Shown here piece by piece: positions 28,369 to 39,537 of a DNA stretch of 44,775 nucleotides (its first letter is position 1; each line of letters starts with the position of its first letter). Origin of the DNA: Metamycoplasma orale ATCC 23714 (lineage in GTDB: Bacteria > Bacillota_I > Bacilli_A > Mycoplasmatales > Metamycoplasmataceae); assembly GCF_000420105.1 (NCBI RefSeq), contig NZ_ATUH01000005.1, forward strand, positions 1 to 44,775, in the 5' to 3' direction. The notes under the pieces are model-generated. The model saw nothing but the letters and a program-made list of their open reading frames with translations. It had not been told where the DNA came from and did no database searches. The position numbers were made by a program, and so were the translations under genes.

Positions 28369-29931
28369 TTGAACCAGAAAAATGTTAAAAAAATAAGTTT
28401 TGGTTTAGCTCTTACAATGATTGTTGGAACAGTTGTTGGTATAGGTATATTTTTTAAAAATATTTCTATTAAAAAAACTGTTGATAGTGAAGGAATAGCT
28501 TGACTTTTAACTTGAATTATTTCAGGAATTATTGCAATTTGTTGTGCACTTAGTTATTGAGAAATAGGTACACTCAAAAATTCTAAAATTTCTGGACTTG
28601 CTAATTGATCGACCCAAATTAAAAACAAAAAATTTGGTTATTTTATTGCATTCAATTGAACATTTTTTTATGGCGGTCTTTTAATATGCATTATTAGTTT
28701 TTTTAGTGCTGAAACTTTTTTAGAACTAATTAAATCTATTTTTAATGTAAATGTTCCTATTTATGTTTTGCCATTTTGTGCTTTAAGTATATTTACAATT
28801 ATTTTTTTAACTTTAATGTTAAGTATAAAAAATAGTAAGTGAATTCAAAGCATTACTACAGTAATTAAATTACTTCCCCTTTTATTTGCAATTATTGTAG
28901 GAATTATATTTGCTAATAAAAACTTTAGTGGTGGAGCAAACACATTTTTAAAACCTTTTACTGCAAAAGGTTTACGTGGTATGTTTGTTTCTTTACCAGC
29001 TGCTCTTTTTGCTTATGATGCTTTTTTAAGTGTTGGATCTGTAGGTTCTAACATGGAACATTCTGAAAAGAAAATCCCTTTAGCAATCCTCTTTGGAATG
29101 CTATCTATTGTTATTATTTATTGTTTAATTGCTTTGTCAGCAATCTTACATAATTCAGGATCTGTTGAAGAAATATTGAAAAATGCTTTAGATATTAATT
29201 CAAAGCAAAAAGCAATTAAGGCATCACTAATATTGTTTAATATTTTCCTATTTATTTCTACATTTGGTGTGCTTAATGGCTTTGTTGCAACTTTTAGTTA
29301 TGATATTAATAATGTTTACAATGCTAATTTAATGATTAATTCTAAAAAACTTAAGGAAAAATATAATTTAAAGCAATTAATTGCTTTTACTGTTCCTCTA
29401 ATTTATTTAGTTATTTGAATAATTATTTCAACTATTGTATTTATAACCAAAAGTGATTATTTACTTGATGGTTTGTCAAATTTACCAACCATGATTTTCT
29501 TTAATTTTTATGGTTTAATTATTTGCTTTTATTTACATAAAAGAAAAACGTTTGCAACAAAGAAAATGAATAGTGTTCTTTATTGAATAATTTCTATATT
29601 TGCAATTATAGGTTCAATTGGAGCAAATGTTATATATTTAACTCAACTTAGTTTAGAAATATATCATAATGAAACTTTAAAATGAGGACTATTTTTCGTA
29701 AATAACAAAACTGGTCCTAAATATATAGAAATGTTATTTTACTTTGGATATTGGGCATTAATTTTAATTTCTCCTTACCTTAATAAATGAATTATTAAGA
29801 AAGCTGAAAAAAGGAATATTGAAGATGGCTTGGACGACTTATTTTTAGAAAATAATACTGATCCAAATAAATTTGAATTGCTGGTTTACAACAATTACAA
29901 AATTTTTAATAAGAATAAATTAAAAGATTAA
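28369..29931 (+). CDS. APC-family amino acid permease
   Basis: 520 residues, about 12 membrane helices. The first helix has ISFGLALTMIVGTVVGIGIFF, the APC signature with the G-x-G-I-F turn that binds the substrate amino group. Later SLPAALFAYDAFLSVGSVGSNMEH is the conserved helix 6 region, and PLAILFGMLSIVIIYC follows. Amino-acid import is likely, matching the upstream dipeptidase. The start is TTG 28369, 8 bases after AAAAAGG (28354-28360); no ATG nearby gives a full first helix. 29 bases separate it from the dipeptidase gene. Confidence 0.87.
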
Positions 29932-29944
29932 TTCATCAAAATAT

Positions 29945-29950
29945 TATAAT
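29945..29950 (+). promoter_or_regulatory. -10 box for tRNA-Arg
   Basis: TATAAT, placing the transcript start near 29957, 8 bases before the tRNA. No clear -35 box. Confidence 0.55.
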
Positions 29951-29964
29951 ATATAAATGGTATT

Positions 29965-30040
29965 GGTCACATAGCTCAGTGGATAGAGCACAAACCTCCT
30001 AAGTTTGGTGTCGCAGGTTCGACTCCCGCTGTGATCGCCA
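29965..30040 (+). tRNA. tRNA-Arg (anticodon CCU)
   Basis: 76 bases with encoded CCA. Acceptor GGTCACA / TGTGATC (one G-U), D arm GCTC..GAGC, anticodon stem CAAAC / GTTTG around loop CTCCTAA (anticodon CCU, reads AGG), T loop TTCGACT. The T stem GCAGG / CCCGC has an A-C mismatch at the third pair (A51-C63). A T7 run follows the CCA directly, with a T/A palindrome at 30051-30070 as a possible terminator. Confidence 0.93.
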
Positions 30041-30071
30041 TTTTTTTATTTTATTTTTTTAAAAAAATAAG

Positions 30072-30077
30072 TATAAT
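30072..30077 (+). promoter_or_regulatory. -10 box for mscL, near-leaderless
   Basis: TATAAT 9 bases before the mscL ATG, so the transcript would begin about 3 bases before the start codon. No Shine-Dalgarno sequence. Confidence 0.5.
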
Positions 30078-30086
30078 AATTTTACT

Positions 30087-30551
30087 ATGACAAAAAACGA
30101 ATTAGAAAATAAAAAACATTGTATCAAAAATGCATATAAAGATGCAAAGAAAACAGTTTTAAAAGGCAACATGTTTATGTTAGCCATTGGTCTTTTATTA
30201 GGTGCTGCATTTGGTGCTGTTGTATCATCTTTAGCAAACGATGTTATTATGGCTGCAATTGCTAAAGTTTGAAGCGGAAGTGGTGATATTGCTAAATGAG
30301 AAATTAATGGTATATATATTGGCAAATTCTTAGCAGCATTAATTAACTTTGTAATTGTTTCATTATTTATATTCTTAGCACTTTTAATTATATTTGCAAT
30401 CAAAAATGCAATAGAATATAGAAAAGCTAAAAAACAACCTATCGAAGAAGAAAAAGAACCTGAACCTACAACTGAACAATTAATTTTAGAAGAATTAAAA
30501 CAACTTAATGAAAAATTAAGCAAACAAAATACAAAAAACAAAACAATGTAG
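30087..30551 (+). CDS. mscL: Large-conductance mechanosensitive channel MscL
   Basis: 154 residues. MscL opens under membrane tension to release solutes on osmotic downshock. First helix FMLAIGLLLGAAFGAVVSSLANDVIM is the TM1 pore helix with the small-residue Gly/Ala face (the pattern is G-x-x-x-G-x-A-F). TM2 is IGKFLAALINFVIVSLFIFLALLIIFAI. The C-terminal helix has charged EEEKEPEPTTEQLILEELK. The periplasmic-type loop (KVWSGSGDIAKWEINGIYI) has two UGA Trp. The start ATG 30087 has no Shine-Dalgarno; a -10 box is very close. Confidence 0.93.
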
Positions 30552-30566
30552 TAATACATTGTTTTT
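30541..30566 (+). terminator. Terminator overlapping the mscL stop codon
   Basis: 10-bp perfect stem AAACAATGTA / TACATTGTTT (30541-30550 and 30555-30564) with a GTAA loop and a T5 end. The 5' arm contains the last codons of mscL and the TAG lies at the loop boundary. Confidence 0.85.
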
Positions 30567-30595
30567 ATTAAACTTTTTTTTACTATTTTTCAATT

Positions 30596-30604
30596 TGGTA
30601 TAAT
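30596..30604 (+). promoter_or_regulatory. Extended -10 promoter for the ABC transporter operon
   Basis: TG-G-TATAAT, 34 bases before the permease start codon. Expected start near 30611. Confidence 0.6.
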
Positions 30605-30637
30605 TTATTAACTAAACAAAAATATGAAAGGGAAGAT

Positions 30638-32362
30638 ATGAATAGTTTTTTTAAGATGCAATTAAAAATTTTTTATCGGCAAATATCATCATACATTGCT
30701 GCTTTTGTTCTTTCACTTTTAAATATTGCTATAGCTGTAGCTTTATATATATCATTAAAAGTTGCTGATCCTTCAGGCAAATTAATAAATAGTTCAGAAG
30801 CCCCAGCAATGTTTAGATCATTTATGGTTATGTTCGGAACTTGCTCTGCATTTATGACTTCAGCTTTTGCAGCGCAAACTTTGTTTTATAAATATAAAGA
30901 AGAAGGCATTTATTATGTAATGCAATCTAAACCGATAACTAGAATGGAAATATATTGAGCAACTATTTTTGCTTCTATAATTTGTGTTACTTCACAAATA
31001 TTTATTACAAGCGTCGGATATTTAATTGGGACCTTTTTAATACCAACTTTAGCAGTTAAAGATAAATTTTTATCATGATTAGTTTATTTTTTAGCTTCTG
31101 CTTTAATAGCCATAATTTCTATAGGTATAGGTGCTATTGGACATAATTTTGTTCAATCCAAAGCATACCAATTTATAGCTGGTTGAATTCCAATGATTAT
31201 TATTATGATTTTATTTTTCATTTCTTCGCCTGCAAAAACAAAAATTAATTTAATTTCTCCAATTGCAAAATTAAAAAATGCTACAGTTCTAAAAGAAAAT
31301 ATTTCAGAAAAAGATAAAAAATACATTAGAAGTTTTATTGGTAACCCTTTAGATGTAAATGTTTTTTCTTTTCCTATTGAAAACAAGTTTTCAACTAAAG
31401 AAACTTTTAGCAAAATTGTGCATAATTCAAACCAAACTTTATATAACAAAATATTTTGATTAGATGCAACTTCTTATTTCAATTCATTATTTTTTACTGT
31501 TGAGAGAAAAAATGGTATTTCACAAGAATTTATGACTGTTAAAAAATTTGAATACAATGAAGATAAATTTAATAATGATTTAAATGATAATAAATTTGTA
31601 TTTAAATTAGTAGACAAAGACATTAGCGGTAATGATATTACTTCATATTTTGGTTTAACTTTTAATATTTCTATTTTAAGTACAATTGCTACACCCAAAA
31701 AAGGGTCTGATTCAATTTTTGATGATTTGTCTGAATTTTTATCAAACAGTAATGAACAATCAATGACAAATGAACGTAAAACAGGGTTTGACGAAATATA
31801 CAATTATTTAATTAACAAATTAGACAAATTGTATGAAGATAAAAAGGCAATTTTCAATTTAACTTTTCCAGTAATTTCAAAAGGTAATATTCTTAATTTA
31901 CTTGAAGGTCTTGGAAATGATAATGATGTATTTGAAATAATTAAAAATTTTGCTATCGAAAAAGTTGTGTTTGAACAACCTGAATATTCTAAAGAAAATT
32001 TAGCCAAGTACAATCAAACACAAATGAATCAATTAAAAGATAACCCTATATTTACCAACTTAGTTGTTAAATATAATATGATTAAATCAACAGCAATTAT
32101 GTATTTACTAGCCAAAATGATCAAAAACAATAATGGTTCATTAATTCAAAACTTTAATATTAATGATTTTAAATCAAAAGTTAATATTTTAAATTCTTTA
32201 TCAGGTTTAAAAATTATTGAATTAAATAATAATAATATAATTGAATTTGGAACAAAACGTACTATAAAATGATATGCAAGTATATTATCTCAAATAACTT
32301 TTGCAACGCTACTTTTAGTAGTCGGTAGTATTATATATTCAAGAAAAAATAATTATTCATAA
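30638..32362 (+). CDS. ABC-2 type transporter permease
   Basis: 574 residues. Six or so membrane helices: residues about 17-40, 66-85, 109-133, 146-168, 180-195, and one at the very end (WYASILSQITFATLLLVVGSIIY, about 545-567). Between the fifth and last helix is a soluble region of about 350 residues that should be outside the cell. The first half has the ABC-2 permease layout (MQLKIFYRQISSYIAAFVL; YKYKEEGIYYVMQSKPITRMEIY). Followed 15 bases later by its ATPase gene. It is likely an exporter, but the substrate is unknown. Ribosome binding site AAAGGGAAG (30627-30635). Confidence 0.8.
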
Positions 32363-32377
32363 TTTAAAGGACTAATC

Positions 32378-33457
32378 ATGGTAAAAAATAAAAACGAAAT
32401 TAGAACCGAAGATTCATCAAATAGCAATAAATCTAAGTCAAATATCATTAACAAAATTGTGGATAATTACAAAGTTAATAATGAATATAAGAAAAAAGCT
32501 TTAGAAGTTGAAAAACAAATAGAAAAAGCTAAAGATGATATTGCTATTTCAATTCAACATGTAACAAAAATTTTTCAAAATACTTTAGGGCAACCTTTTA
32601 GAGCTTTAGATGATATTTCTTTTGAAGTTAAAAAAGGTGAATTTCATGGTTTTATAGGAAATAATGGAGCAGGTAAAACTACAACTATTAGAATGATTTT
32701 AAATTATTACAAAGATGGATATGGGAAGATTTTTATTAATGGAATAGATTCAATTAATAAAAAATCAAAAGATAGAATTGGATATATTCCTGAAATTTCT
32801 GTTTTTCCCAAGAATTTAACTATTTTTGAATACTTATATTATTTTGCAAAATTATCCAAATTATCCACAAAAGAAGCTAAAGAAAAAGTTAATAGTTTAA
32901 TGATTCAATATGGTTTTTCTTCTAAGGAATTTAATAAGTCAGCCGAAAAGCTTTCATCTGGCCAAAAGAAAAAAATATTATTAATGCAAGCAATGTTAAA
33001 TGATCCTGATATTTTAATTATGGATGAACCGGCTGCTAACTTAGATCCTTCAGCTAGAATTGAGTTTTATGAAGCAATTTCAAAATTGCACAAACAAGGT
33101 AAAACTATTTTGATGTCATCACATATTCTTGCAGAACTTGAAAAGTATATTGATTCATTTACAGTTTTAGAAAATGGTAAAGTTAAAGACAGTGGTAAAA
33201 TTTCGGAAAAAATTAGAAATAAAGAATTTAATTATAAAATTAATTCAACTAATAATGCTTTATTGTTTAAGAAATTGGAACTATTAAAATTTAATATATT
33301 TGAAACTAAAAATTCAATTTTAATTAAATTAAATAATATTGAAGAAAAAATCAAAATATATCAAATAGCAAAAGATAATAATATTGATATACTTGATTTA
33401 CAAGAAAACAAATTATCATTAAATCAAATTTATTTTAATTCAACTGAATCAGAATAA
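32378..33457 (+). CDS. ABC transporter ATP-binding protein
   Basis: 359 residues. A charged ~55-residue N-terminal extension precedes the ABC domain. Walker A is GNNGAGKTTT (about residue 91), Q-loop region RIGYIPEISVFP, signature LSSGQKKK, Walker B ILIMDEPAANLDP, and H-loop MSSHILAELEKY. The C-terminal ~90 residues resemble the regulatory tail of drug/ABC-2 exporter ATPases. It drives the permease encoded just upstream (15-base gap). The downstream proline iminopeptidase gene starts 19 bases later and may share the transcript. Confidence 0.93.
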   Translation: MVKNKNEIRTEDSSNSNKSKSNIINKIVDNYKVNNEYKKKALEVEKQIEKAKDDIAISIQHVTKIFQNTLGQPFRALDDISFEVKKGEFHGFIGNNGAGKTTTIRMILNYYKDGYGKIFINGIDSINKKSKDRIGYIPEISVFPKNLTIFEYLYYFAKLSKLSTKEAKEKVNSLMIQYGFSSKEFNKSAEKLSSGQKKKILLMQAMLNDPDILIMDEPAANLDPSARIEFYEAISKLHKQGKTILMSSHILAELEKYIDSFTVLENGKVKDSGKISEKIRNKEFNYKINSTNNALLFKKLELLKFNIFETKNSILIKLNNIEEKIKIYQIAKDNNIDILDLQENKLSLNQIYFNSTESE

Positions 33458-33476
33458 ATTTGTAGAGGAACAAATT

Positions 33477-34430
33477 ATGGAATTATATGAAATAGTAGAA
33501 CCTTTTAATAAAGGATTATTAAAGGTTAGTGATTTACATTCAATTTATTTTGAAGAAGTTGGTAATAAAAAAGGTATACCTATTTTATTTGTGCATGGTG
33601 GCCCTGGTGGTGGTTTCGATGAAAAAAGTCGTCAATATTTTGACCCCAAGCATTATCATGTTATTTTATTTGATCAAAGAGGGTGCGGTAAAAGTATACC
33701 AAGTGCTGAAATTAAGGAAAACACAACTTGAGACTTAGTTAGTGATATGGAAAAACTAAGAAAATACCTTAACATCGATAAATGAATTTTATTTGGTGGT
33801 TCTTGAGGGTCAGCCTTAAGCTTAATTTATGCAATAAATTATCCACAAAATGTAAGCGGATTAATTTTACGTGGAATTTATTTAGCTAGAGACGAAGATA
33901 ATCATTATTTATATCAAGATGGAGCTTCAAACTATTTTCCTGAGTTATATGATGAATTTAAAAACTTTATTCCTAAAAATAAACAAGCAAATTTAATCCA
34001 AGCTTATCATAAATATTTAAATTCTTCTGATCAAAATATTGCATTAAAAGCTGCATATCACTGGGCAAAATGAGAACTTAGTTTAATAACATTAAATCCC
34101 CTTCTAGAATTAGAAAAATATTTACAAGATACAAAAGCTAATTTAGAATTGGCAAGATTAGAAAATCATTATTTTGTAAATCATAATTTTTTAGATGATG
34201 ATAATTACATTTTAAACAATGCATATAAAATTAAAGACATCAAAACAATTATTATTCATGGAAGATACGACATGGATTGTCGTCCCTTAGGAGCATATTT
34301 ATTATCAAAACAATTAAATAATTGTGAACTCAATTTTATTAATGCCGCAGGGCATTCATCTAAAGAAAAAGGTATAGCAGAAGCTTTAGTTGACGCTACT
34401 GAAAAATTTAAAAAACTAGTAAATAATTAA
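33477..34430 (+). CDS. pip: Proline iminopeptidase
   Basis: 317 residues, alpha/beta-hydrolase fold. Removes N-terminal proline from peptides. Oxyanion segment FVHGGPGGGFD, then FDQRGCGKS, the nucleophile elbow GGSWGS with Ser109, Asp265 in IHGRYDMDCRP and His293 in NAAGHSSKE: the complete catalytic triad and the hallmark HGGPGGG/DQRGxGxS pair of the peptidase S33 family. No signal peptide, so cytoplasmic. The start ATG 33477 follows AGAGGAA (33464-33470). Confidence 0.93.
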
Positions 34431-34442
34431 TTTCTACTTACG

Positions 34443-34474
34443 AAAATGAAAGCAAAAATATGCTTTCATTTTTA
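34443..34474 (+). terminator. Terminator after pip
   Basis: 12-bp perfect stem AAAATGAAAGCA / TGCTTTCATTTT (34443-34454 and 34461-34472) with a 6-base loop and T tail. Confidence 0.85.
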
Positions 34475-34545
34475 TTATTGTTAAATTTTTAGTGCATTTT
34501 AGAATTTCATTGTCCTCATTATAAATATTAATCTATTTAATAATG

Positions 34546-34551
34546 TATAAT
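34546..34551 (+). promoter_or_regulatory. -10 box for the first LRR gene
   Basis: TATAAT with TG directly before it; transcription would start near 34558, about 53 bases before the ATG. No clear -35 box. No GAA-type or homopolymer switch repeat is seen near it. Confidence 0.5.
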
Positions 34552-34610
34552 ATGTAATATTTATTAGCACTTTTAGGCTCATAAAATATTATTTAATGAA
34601 GGGAAACATC

Positions 34611-37600
34611 ATGGCAGAATCTAAAGAACTTAAAAAATACGAGGGCGAACTCAAAGCAAGCAAGGAAGACGAAAAATTTGAAAAAAGTATTCAAAGAGAG
34701 GTTGACAATTACAACATTGATGATTTATTAAAAAGTAAATCTAAAACATCATTAAATAAAGATGTTAACAAATTAAAATTAGTTAAAATAATGTCAATTC
34801 CTTTGATATCTATTTTTTCTGTGCAAATTGTTGCGGGTATTGCTATTGAAGGACTATTGCAATCAAAAACACCTAAAATTACTCCCACTTATGATAGTAA
34901 AGAACAATTAGAATTTGATACTATTATGAGAAAAATAGGGGACACTATTGAATCAAATAACATTTTAAGGTTTAAAAACGAACCTAAAATTAATAAATTA
35001 AGAATTTCTGGCAATATTAAACATATTGGCGAAGAAGCATTCAAAGATTTTAAACACATTGAAGAAATTATTTTTGAAAAAGATTGTGATCTTAAAAGCA
35101 TTGGCTATCAAGCATTTTTAGGAATGGTAGGAGTTAAAAAAATTACATTTGAAAATCCTAATTCTATTTCAATTTTAAATTTAGACGAATTTACTAATTT
35201 AGCTAATGATGACACTGCATTTCAATTTGGAAGAAATGAAGATAAAAATATTGTTAATGCTTCTAAAGCTGATTATTTAGCTATGTTTAATAAGGCTACT
35301 TTAACAAAAGCAGAACTTGAAAGAGTTTCTACAATTTCTTATAATGCATTTGCAAATAATAGTACTGTTAAAACTCTAGATTTAACTGATACTAGAATTT
35401 CAAATATTAGTAGAGATGCTTTTAAAAATTCAAAAATTAGAAATGTTTTGTTATCTAACAATTTTGAAAAAATTGAAAAAGGTATATTTGATGGTTTAAC
35501 TTCATTACAATCATTAGATACAGGCTTAGGAGTTAAAGTTATATCGGACGAAGCTTTTAAAGATAGTTCCATTTCTGAAATTACTTTTGGTAATAATTTA
35601 TTAGAAATTGGTGAAAGTGCTTTTGAAAATACTAAACTTATAAATGTTGTTATGCCTGAGAGTTTAAAGACTTTAGGTAGATATGCTTTTGCTAATATTA
35701 CAACACTTGAAACTTTTGTTTTAAACGATGTAGAAACTATTGGAATAAATATTATTTCTAATTCTAAAGCACTTAAAAAATTAGATATATCTAAAACTAA
35801 AAAAGCTTCAATTGATATTGTTAGTGACATTGAAGTTGAAGAATTAATAATAAATAATTTAGTAAATGAATTAGGTAGTGATATATTATCAACTTTTAAT
35901 ATTAAAAAGTTAGTATTAAAAGATGTTAAATCAATTAGCAGTTCTTTATTCGAAAATAATACAACTTTAAGAGAAGTTGAGTTAAAAGAAGGCTTGTCAG
36001 ATATAAAAGAAAAAGCTTTTAAAAATGTTAAATTATCTAAACTTACATTACCTAATTCATTAAAAACAATTGATAGTGAAGCATTTGCTAATTGTGGATT
36101 AGAAGAAGGTATTGATTTTGGTTTATCGCAAAATTTATTTATTGGAGATAAAGCATTTCAAAATAATAATTTTATTAATTTAAATATTAGTGCAATTGCT
36201 GAAATTAGAAATGATAATGTATTTGAAGGTTGTGCTAATATTCAAAATGTTACCATGCATGAAGATGTAAAAATTTCTACAACATTTTATTCAAAAGGAT
36301 TATTAGCATCTAGATATACTTTAAAAAAGATATTTGTACCAAAATCTTTATATCAAAATATTTCAGAAACTATTTGAAATGATAGTTTAACGCAAAGGGA
36401 TCAATCTTTTGATGAATCTTGATACAGTTTTTTCTGTCTAAAAGATTCTACAACAGATTCATATAAACTCCCTTATAAAAATATTGATTTTATTGAATAT
36501 GGTAAAGGTGTTAAATATATTAAAAGCATTACACCTGAACATATGTTTAATAAATATAGAGTAATTAATATAAAAATTAATGACACTATTAAAGGATTTT
36601 CAACAAATGCTTTTGCTAATCAAAATATAAATATAGTTAGTGATTCAATTAATTCAAAAACTATTATTGGTGATAATGCTTTTACTAGATTAGGTATGAT
36701 AAATGGTAAAGATACATTAATTACTAGTGAATTTAAAGAAATGAATATTGAAAGTTTTCAAAAATTATTAAATTCTTATTCGGGAAAAATATTATTTTCA
36801 AATGACTTTGCCTTTGATAGTATTAGTACAACTGCTTTAGTTGCTAATAGTGTTGAATTTGAAAATGGTATTGAAACTATTAATAATATTAAATGAGCAG
36901 AAAATTTCAAATTTGGCTTAGATGATTTATATGATTCTAAACCAACAGTTAAAAAAATAATAATACCTAATAGCGTTAAAAAAATTGTTAATTCATTTGC
37001 TAATTTTAGATGTGATAATAATACAGAATTAGCATTTTCTGAAGGTAGCCTTTTAGAAACAATTGAAAATTCATTTAATAATATAACTAACTGTACTTCG
37101 CTAGATTTTTCTAAAACTAAATTACATGAAATAATTGGAAGTGATTCCTTTAATAAAATAAAAGCTAATAAGCAAACAAAACAATTAAATTTATCATTGC
37201 CGTTAAATTTATTAGATTCATATGATCATACATACTTTAATTCCGATACTAATGAATCTTCTGAGTTCACATCTTTAAATAATAAAGATGTATTAAATCT
37301 TAACGAATTAAAAAACCCTGCATTAATTAAAGCATTTATACAATTTAAAATTAAATTAAATTTATCATATATTGCAGAATTTACCATGACTAATAATATG
37401 TTAGAAAATAGTAAGTTTACTGAAGTTGTGTTTGATGAAGGATATGCAACTATTCCTGATAAATTTTTATTTAATAGTGAAATAACTAAGCTTACATTAC
37501 CTACTACTCTTACTCATATTGGATCAAATGCTTTTGTAAATACAAAAATAAAAGATCTTGATTTTAGACATATTACTCATTTGCAAAGCATTGGTGAAAA

Positions 37601-39467
37601 TGCATTTGGTTTTACTAAATATAACGAAGGTTGACAAGGCAAATATGGAATTGATACAATTAATGGGAAAGCAGAATTAAGTTTAAGTGAATGAAATGCT
37701 ATTACTAATAAAAAATTTGTGTTTGGTTTATTTTTAGGGAAAGTTACTGCATCTGCTAGCACTTTTGAAAATAATAAAATTCCTACAAAATACTTTTTTT
37801 CTAATTTGTTTTCTGAATTGATTTTAGAATCAGGCATTAGAGAATTAGAAAATAAAGCTGTAGAATATATGGCTAATGTAAGACATATTACACTTCCCAA
37901 TACAATAATAAATTATGGTGAAGATGGCGAAAACTTTAGCACATATGCAAATAAAATTTTAACAATTAATGGTAAAAATGAAATTAATGCTAATAATATT
38001 CCGAGAGAATTACTTAGAGCATTTGCGGGAAAAATAGTGTTTTCAAATAATCCTCCTGAAAACTTAATGCTTAATCATGTAACTTCGCTAGTATTTGAAC
38101 CTGGTGTTACTGAAATACCTAAAAATTTTGGTCCAACTTCTTTTAATACTAATGAATTATCTGAAGTAGTTTTTCCTAATACTCTTATTAAAATTGGGGA
38201 CAATGCATTTGAAAATTCAAGAATTAGGAATTTAGTTTTACCATCTTCAGTTAAAAGCATTGGTTATTTTGCGTTTGGCTCTTCAAGTTTAGAAAATGGA
38301 ATAGAAACAATTAATGGTAAAACAGAATTAAATTTTGATGATTGGTTAAAGCCTGATTATGATGTCAAACCAAGTGCATTTAACGGATTTGGTGGAAAAG
38401 TAATAATTTCCGAAAATGCATTATCTAAGATTCCGAATAAAAGTTTTTATAAATTTTTATTTTCTGAAATTGAATTTCAAGAAGGCATAACAGAAATTAC
38501 TAAAAATATATTTAATAATATATATCCTAACACATATTTTAATCCAAGGTTAAAAAATATAATATTACCAACATCACTTCAAAAAATAAATATAAATCTT
38601 CATTTTTCACCCCAAGATAGTTTTTTGGGCTATTTTGGCAATTTAAAAGTTTTTGATACTATTAATGGTAATTCAACTTTAAATTATGATGATTGATTTA
38701 ATAAAGACGTAGGCATCGATACTTTTTCATCTTTTGGCAAAGAACTAGTTGTTTCAAGTGCACTTAATAACAAGTTTAGAAAATACGATGTAAAAATAAG
38801 TTTTGCTTGTGAAACATTAAGATTTTCTGATGATATAGAATATATATCGTTTAGAGGGAAATCTGAAAGAGAATCAGCTTTTCCATACTTAAAAGAATTA
38901 ATTTTGCCTGAAAATATTAAGCAAATTAGAGGCAATTTCTCTTCAAAATTTTTAGAAAAAATAAATGGTAAAACCGAATTAGATTTAGATTATTGACAAA
39001 CAAAAGGAATCATTAATAAACCTGAAGAAATATTTTCAGTTTTTAGTGGTTTTAATAATAAAGTTATTATTTCTAAAAATCAAGCAGAAGCTCTTCAAAA
39101 TATATCTGATTTTGCTTATTTTGTCAACAGTAAAGAAATTGTTTTTAAAGAAGGAATACAATACCTACCATTTTTAAGTATTTCATTTGGTGCAAGAAGA
39201 GAGTATCAAGAACAAATTATTCATATACCTAGCACATTAGAATTTTTAGAAGATAATTGACTTAATTATTTTTATCCAGCAAACATTTTTAGTAAAAAAT
39301 TCAATGGGTATGATGATGAACGTTATACTAAATTTATAATTCATGCAAAAGATGATGAAACTTATAATAAAAAAGTTGATCAAATTAGAAAATTATTCCA
39401 AATTTGTGCAAGAGATAAATCATTATCGTTCTTGTCATTTGAACATTCTACGGATTTAATTAAATAA
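34611..39467 (+). CDS. Giant BspA-like leucine-rich-repeat surface protein A
   Basis: 1618 residues, intact when UGA is Trp. Residues 1-57 are charged and cytoplasmic. One helix at about 58-80 (KIMSIPLISIFSVQIVAGIAI) anchors the protein with the rest outside; there is no lipobox Cys. From about residue 120 there are many TpLRR/LRR_5 repeats, such as IGEEAFKDF, IGYQAFLGM, ISYNAFANN, IGESAFENT, IKEKAFKNV. From about residue 690 six NGK.EL..D.W modules are mixed with more LRRs. The C-terminus is FIIHAKDDETYNKKV and SFEHSTDLIK. Such proteins bind host matrix or cells in other bacteria; binding here is inferred. The start ATG 34611 follows AAGGGA (34599-34604). Protein B is a full-length paralogue 70 bases on. 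Confidence 0.88.
36702..39000 (+). repeat. Six NGK-type modules in LRR protein A
   Basis: The Asn codon of each NG[KN] motif is at 36702, 37662, 37968, 38313, 38664 and 38964. Consensus: [IV]NGK.EL..D[DE]W, then F.GK[VI].[IF]S.N, then [IV].F..GI..I. The last five are 300-351 bases apart, so each module is about 100-117 residues; the first is 960 bases earlier. Divergent at the DNA level, so old repeats. Confidence 0.75.
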
Positions 39468-39537
39468 TAATATATAAGATTTATTAGTATTTTATATACT
39501 AAAATTAAAACAATATTTAGACTTAAAGGAAAATTAT

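Noticed and set aside
34596-34610. ATG 34596 as start of LRR gene A
   Set aside because: The AAGGGA ribosome binding site lies inside these codons and serves ATG 34611.
34558-34610. CIRCE-like operator (TAGCAC) before LRR gene A
   Set aside because: Only a TTAGCAC half is present; the matching inverted GTGCTAA half is missing.
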